From contig NZ_CP061303.1 of the NCBI RefSeq assembly GCF_018687695.1, positions 310,001 through 374,000 of the forward strand: a stretch of 64,000 nt of DNA, given 5' to 3'. The notes beneath the pieces were generated by a model. It saw only the letters and a program-made list of their open reading frames with translations, was not told the DNA's origin and did not search any database. This DNA is from Polynucleobacter sp. MG-6-Vaara-E2. GTDB taxonomy: Bacteria; Pseudomonadota; Gammaproteobacteria; Burkholderiales; Burkholderiaceae. Shown piece after piece: positions 61,442 to 64,000 of this stretch; position 1 is the stretch's first letter, and every line of letters begins with the position of its first letter. The translations under genes and the position numbers were made by a program.

Positions 61442-62262
61442 ATGGCAATCCGAATCGCTTGGGCTGAGAATTTTGCAAAGCAGGGATGATTGGCTTGCTT
61501 TGATATGGCTAGGACTTTGGTGAGCGCATCAGCGTAGACACATTCTTTTGCCAAAATTGAATAGGACTCAGAAGATTGCACATAGATCTCAGCCACTTCA
61601 TTGGCTATAGGGTTGATCAGATGACTTTGCTGTTGGTCTCTATTTGCAAAATAGAGACTACTTGTAGCGAGTGCAGCATTTCTAATAGAGCCAATGTCAA
61701 GAAGTTCTGAGGGATTTTTAGGGTTACGAATATGGATCGGAGTGTGCATATCTCCAAATACCCTTAAGTCTCCTCCAGCATTGACAATGCCAGAGCTCAC
61801 GCCTTCTGAGATCAGAATCTTTACTGCCATATCTACTGCAAATCCTTTTGCAATTCCTCCAAGATCCAAACAGACTGGGCGCGAAGAGGTAATCAGTTCA
61901 GGCGTAAGAAAGCAAATATCCTCTATGCCACCAAGATTGTGATTGGTGAAGTCAATATGACGCGGTAGTAGCCCGGCAGCAACTAGACGATGACCAATGC
62001 CACAGTTAAAGAGACCCCTAGAGTAACGGTTCACCTCTTTTGCAGTGCGAAGTACCTGTGCTGTCCAAGGATGGATATCCACTGCTTTGTGATGAGCATA
62101 GCGATTGATGTAATTGAGTTCGCTAGACGGATTATGAAAACCCATTAAGCCTTGAATTTGTTCAATCGCCTCAAAGGCGTAATTTATGGCAGTCTGTTGA
62201 GCTCCCTGATCAACAGAGATCTCAACAAAGGTTCCAAGCAAGGGCTTACAGCGGGTGATCAT
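61438..62262 (-). CDS. apbE: FAD:protein FMN transferase
   Basis: A 274-residue ApbE-family flavin transferase, which attaches FMN from FAD to a threonine of target proteins outside the cytoplasm. RCKPLLGTFVEIS at the start, CLDLGGIAKGFAVDMAVK and NAGGDLRVFGD are the family signatures, with the acidic metal-site residues in the end region near VYADALTK. I start at ATG 62262, where the family sequence begins and 7 bases after the FMN-binding gene stop; the frame is open to ATG 62310. Its probable substrate is the neighbour encoded upstream. Confidence 0.9.
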   Translation of the reverse strand: MITRCKPLLGTFVEISVDQGAQQTAINYAFEAIEQIQGLMGFHNPSSELNYINRYAHHKAVDIHPWTAQVLRTAKEVNRYSRGLFNCGIGHRLVAAGLLPRHIDFTNHNLGGIEDICFLTPELITSSRPVCLDLGGIAKGFAVDMAVKILISEGVSSGIVNAGGDLRVFGDMHTPIHIRNPKNPSELLDIGSIRNAALATSSLYFANRDQQQSHLINPIANEVAEIYVQSSESYSILAKECVYADALTKVLAISKQANHPCFAKFSAQAIRIAI

Positions 62263-62269
62263 GCAGCGC

Positions 62270-62821
62270 TCATTTTGATTTGATGGGGGTGTTCTTGAGT
62301 GCCAAGTCATATAGAACGGTGACCCGCTTTACGCCATCGGTGAGGTGCTTGCAGGAAAGTGTTGCACCACCAATATTTTGAATATCTTGATTCAGTTTGA
62401 TGGGATCATTCACTGTTTTACCAACAAACTGCTTGCGCCACTGTTGATCACCCACTTCATAGCCATAAGATTCAACATACTCCAGAATCTCAATACCCAA
62501 AATACTGCCCCTAGCGTTCAGGGCAACGGCGTAGGTAATCATTTCATGCTTACCTACGACTTCATCAATCACCAGCCAACCACCATCTGCGGATCTCCAA
62601 ATACGATCACCCTGGAAAGGATGGCGAATACTAGAGGCTGTCCGCATCCTTTCTTGTAAATCATCACTAATGATGATGGGTGATTTACTCATTGCTTTGT
62701 TAGGAAAAAGAATTTGCTGAGCTTGTTCGCTCGAGATATAAATTTTTGCCTGAGCAATGATGGGTGCTGTTAGCATTGCGAGCCCTGCTACAGCATATGG
62801 ATTTGGTTTCCAATCGATCAT
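62270..62821 (-). CDS. FMN-binding (flavinylated) periplasmic protein
   Basis: A 183-residue exported protein (signal peptide to about residue 25, IIAQA). Its end holds an FMN-binding domain with GGATLSCKHLTDGVKRV (151-167), where T154 in the G-A-T-x-S motif is the residue expected to receive FMN from ApbE. YAVALNARGSILGIEIL (97-113) and SYGYEVG (118-124) also match the domain. Such proteins carry electrons in the periplasm, as in NqrC, RnfG and NosR. It lies 14 bases after the outer-membrane protein gene. Confidence 0.85.
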   Translation of the reverse strand: MIDWKPNPYAVAGLAMLTAPIIAQAKIYISSEQAQQILFPNKAMSKSPIIISDDLQERMRTASSIRHPFQGDRIWRSADGGWLVIDEVVGKHEMITYAVALNARGSILGIEILEYVESYGYEVGDQQWRKQFVGKTVNDPIKLNQDIQNIGGATLSCKHLTDGVKRVTVLYDLALKNTPIKSK

Positions 62822-62835
62822 TTTTTCTTATCTCT

Positions 62836-63750
62836 TTAATTCAAAGGAAAGCCAACTTTGAGAATGTATTCATTGACTGAGTGGCTATCCCATACGCGGG
62901 CATTTGAGCATTCAGCTTCACCGCCACCCATGCAGGTACCACCTGCAAGCTGATAGCGCCAAGCGCCGGTCACCCACCAGTCTTTAGCGGCATAGTGCAA
63001 GTTTGGACCAACAAAGGTTGCGCGTTGTACTTGATTGCGTAAATTGAGTTCTGAATAGTCGTTATGAAAACGTGCTTCAACCCCAGCTGACCATTTGGGT
63101 GCAAATCGATAGCTTGCCCCAACCAAAATATCGAGCATAGATTCAGGCACGTTGCCATTCTCAATAAATTTGAGACGCTCATTTGCAACTACAACGTTGC
63201 TTGCAAGTATTAGGCGATCGTCGATGAAGTTTGATTGCAGTAATAAACGTGCTTCAATCTCATCTTTATTTCTACCCCAAGTAGGCTCAAGATATAGACC
63301 AACACCTACGGGTGAAGTTACTGGATTGGTAATACGGTAAATCGCCTCCAAAGAGCCACCTTCAATACCGCTCTTTCTGTAGGCGGTGGAGGGATCATGT
63401 GATGAGGGAACGCCGTAGCCTCCCGTACAGGTTGGTGTGTCACCGCAGGCTTCTGAGTTGGTGTAGTTTTGATTGGCATTCGTATGGTAAGAATTGATAT
63501 AACCGGCTACTTGTAAGTCATTGGTGAGGCCGTACTCGAGTTCCGTCCTTGCTGTCCAAGCATCGTATGTACCGGCAGCTTGTGTTTGATTAAGTTGAAC
63601 TCGTTGCTCAAATTCCCACTTACCCTTGGGTTGCAGGTCTAAGGTGTAGATCCAGCCAAAGGCTCCTTCCCCGGCGTGGGCTAGTGAGAGGTGCAATGCT
63701 GCGGCAAGGACGAGGCTAAAGGCAATCAGTTTTTGAATAGTCAATTTCAT
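62836..63750 (-). CDS. Outer-membrane beta-barrel protein of unknown function
   Basis: A 304-residue protein with a signal peptide (cleavage near residue 26, AHA) and alternating beta-strand sequence with aromatic strand ends throughout, ending FPLN. WIYTLDLQPKGKWEFEQR (about 33-50) and TELEYGLTNDLQVAGYI (about 68-84) resemble an uncharacterised barrel family (possibly DUF6662). Four cysteines, C102/C107 and two near 274-282, may form disulfide-closed loops. It is the first gene of a Fur-box-controlled operon, so a role in iron or metal passage is possible. Confidence 0.7.
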   Translation of the reverse strand: MKLTIQKLIAFSLVLAAALHLSLAHAGEGAFGWIYTLDLQPKGKWEFEQRVQLNQTQAAGTYDAWTARTELEYGLTNDLQVAGYINSYHTNANQNYTNSEACGDTPTCTGGYGVPSSHDPSTAYRKSGIEGGSLEAIYRITNPVTSPVGVGLYLEPTWGRNKDEIEARLLLQSNFIDDRLILASNVVVANERLKFIENGNVPESMLDILVGASYRFAPKWSAGVEARFHNDYSELNLRNQVQRATFVGPNLHYAAKDWWVTGAWRYQLAGGTCMGGGEAECSNARVWDSHSVNEYILKVGFPLN

Positions 63751-63781
63751 AGTTTTCTGAGAGAGGGTTGAGAAAGTTAAA

Positions 63782-63796
63782 TGAGAACGGTTCTCA
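63782..63796. promoter_or_regulatory. Fur-box-like palindrome 1
   Basis: TGAGAACGGTTCTCA is a perfect 7-1-7 inverted repeat of the Fur type (TGAGAA/TTCTCA). It lies just downstream of the proposed -10 of the minus-strand operon, where Fur binding would block transcription when iron is plentiful. It is 31 bases before the barrel gene start. Confidence 0.75.
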
Positions 63797-63825
63797 ATAT
63801 ATCATCAAATGAGAATGATTCTCAA
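63796..63825 (-). promoter_or_regulatory. Promoter of the minus-strand flavin/iron operon
   Basis: On the minus strand TTGAGA (63825-63820) and TATATT (63801-63796) are separated by 18 bases, a good sigma-70 match. The -35 lies inside the second Fur-like palindrome and the -10 touches the first, which is a classical repressor layout. Confidence 0.6.
63810..63824. promoter_or_regulatory. Fur-box-like palindrome 2
   Basis: TGAGAATGATTCTCA is a perfect 7-1-7 palindrome, very close to the Fur consensus. Its centre is 28 bases from that of the first palindrome. It covers the -35 of the leftward promoter and could also influence the rightward DUF3820 gene 78 bases away. Confidence 0.8.
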
Positions 63826-63901
63826 ATAGGAAAAAGACCATATTTCAATAAATGATTCAATTTCTAGGGCGATTTGAATTCCCTTGTAAGATTTCTTTTC
63901 A

Positions 63902-64000
63902 ATGGATTTACAAGCACTCGAAAAACTCGTACTCATGAAGATGCCCTTTGGTAAACATGCTGGGAGAGCATTGGCAGATCTGCCGGGAAACTATTTGGCG
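63902..64000 (+). CDS. DUF3820 family protein (3' partial)
   Basis: The last 99 bases encode the first 33 residues of a protein cut by the window edge. KMPFGKHAGRALADLPGNYL is the start of DUF3820 proteins, small cytoplasmic proteins described as putative quorum-sensing-regulated virulence factors. Only the opening motif is visible, but it is characteristic. It diverges from the Fur-controlled operon. Confidence 0.7.
   Translation, partial: MDLQALEKLVLMKMPFGKHAGRALADLPGNYLA

Noticed and set aside
1..64000. CRISPR array, tRNA or rRNA genes, complete insertion sequence, attachment sites
   Set aside because: No regularly spaced repeats, no cloverleaf or rRNA-like stretch, no transposase or integrase gene and no flanking direct repeats were noticed when reading the window.

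Overview
The window looks like a chromosome segment of a free-living betaproteobacterium of the Burkholderiaceae. Polynucleobacter is my best guess, from the housekeeping genes (DarP/YjgA, Bug-type solute receptor, LivM-LivG fusion, CysI with a DUF934 partner, CobA) and the moderate GC of the right half. No rRNA or tRNA gene is visible, so the assignment is an inference. No gene-free stretch exceeds 300 bases; the longest gap is about 250 bases, at 35598-35845.

Left half (1-32218): one large, AT-rich locus for a surface polysaccharide, probably a Wzx/Wzy-dependent O-antigen. It holds the export and polymerisation pair (Wzx, Wzy), an initiating phosphoglycosyl transferase, a WbpM/PglF-type 4,6-dehydratase, three GT2 glycosyltransferases, five methyltransferases, an SGNH acyltransferase, several SDR/MDR sugar oxidoreductases and an MBL-fold hydrolase. 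Its most unusual part is sugar-nucleotide supply. One cassette (21708-25230) encodes a GHMP kinase, a nucleotidyltransferase, a SIS isomerase, a bisphosphate phosphatase and a transaldolase. This is the enzyme set of GDP-heptose synthesis plus a ketose-phosphate-forming enzyme, and it has the same enzyme classes as the lincomycin octose pathway. A second set (1-13886) has an SIS isomerase, HAD domain, kinase-nucleotidyltransferase fusion, separate nucleotidyltransferase, split transketolase and an orphan E1 alpha/beta pair. I infer that the locus makes one or two higher-carbon or branched sugars.

Small accessory island (32266-35597): a phage-type Bet/RecT annealase and YqaJ exonuclease pair, a divergent XRE regulator, a RelB/DinJ-like antitoxin with palindromic operators but no recognisable toxin, and an unknown protein. 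No integrase or transposase is visible.

Right half (35846-64000), core-like: a CaCA cation antiporter; a siroheme/sulfite-reduction group (SirB/CbiX, CobA, DUF934, CysI-like reductase); a periplasmic serine hydrolase; an amidohydrolase with a Bug receptor; an enol-lactonase-like hydrolase; a TonB receptor followed by a PQQ-type sugar dehydrogenase and a dihaem cytochrome c; an acyltransferase; DarP; a GMC oxidoreductase with an EamA transporter; and a branched-chain amino acid ABC transporter (livK, terminator, livH, livMG, livF). On the minus strand at the right end lies a probable Fur-controlled operon: outer-membrane barrel, FMN-binding protein, ApbE flavin transferase, haem-b-like membrane protein, TauE-type exporter and a small membrane protein. 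I read it as an extracytosolic flavin redox system linked to iron. The window ends inside a DUF3820 gene.
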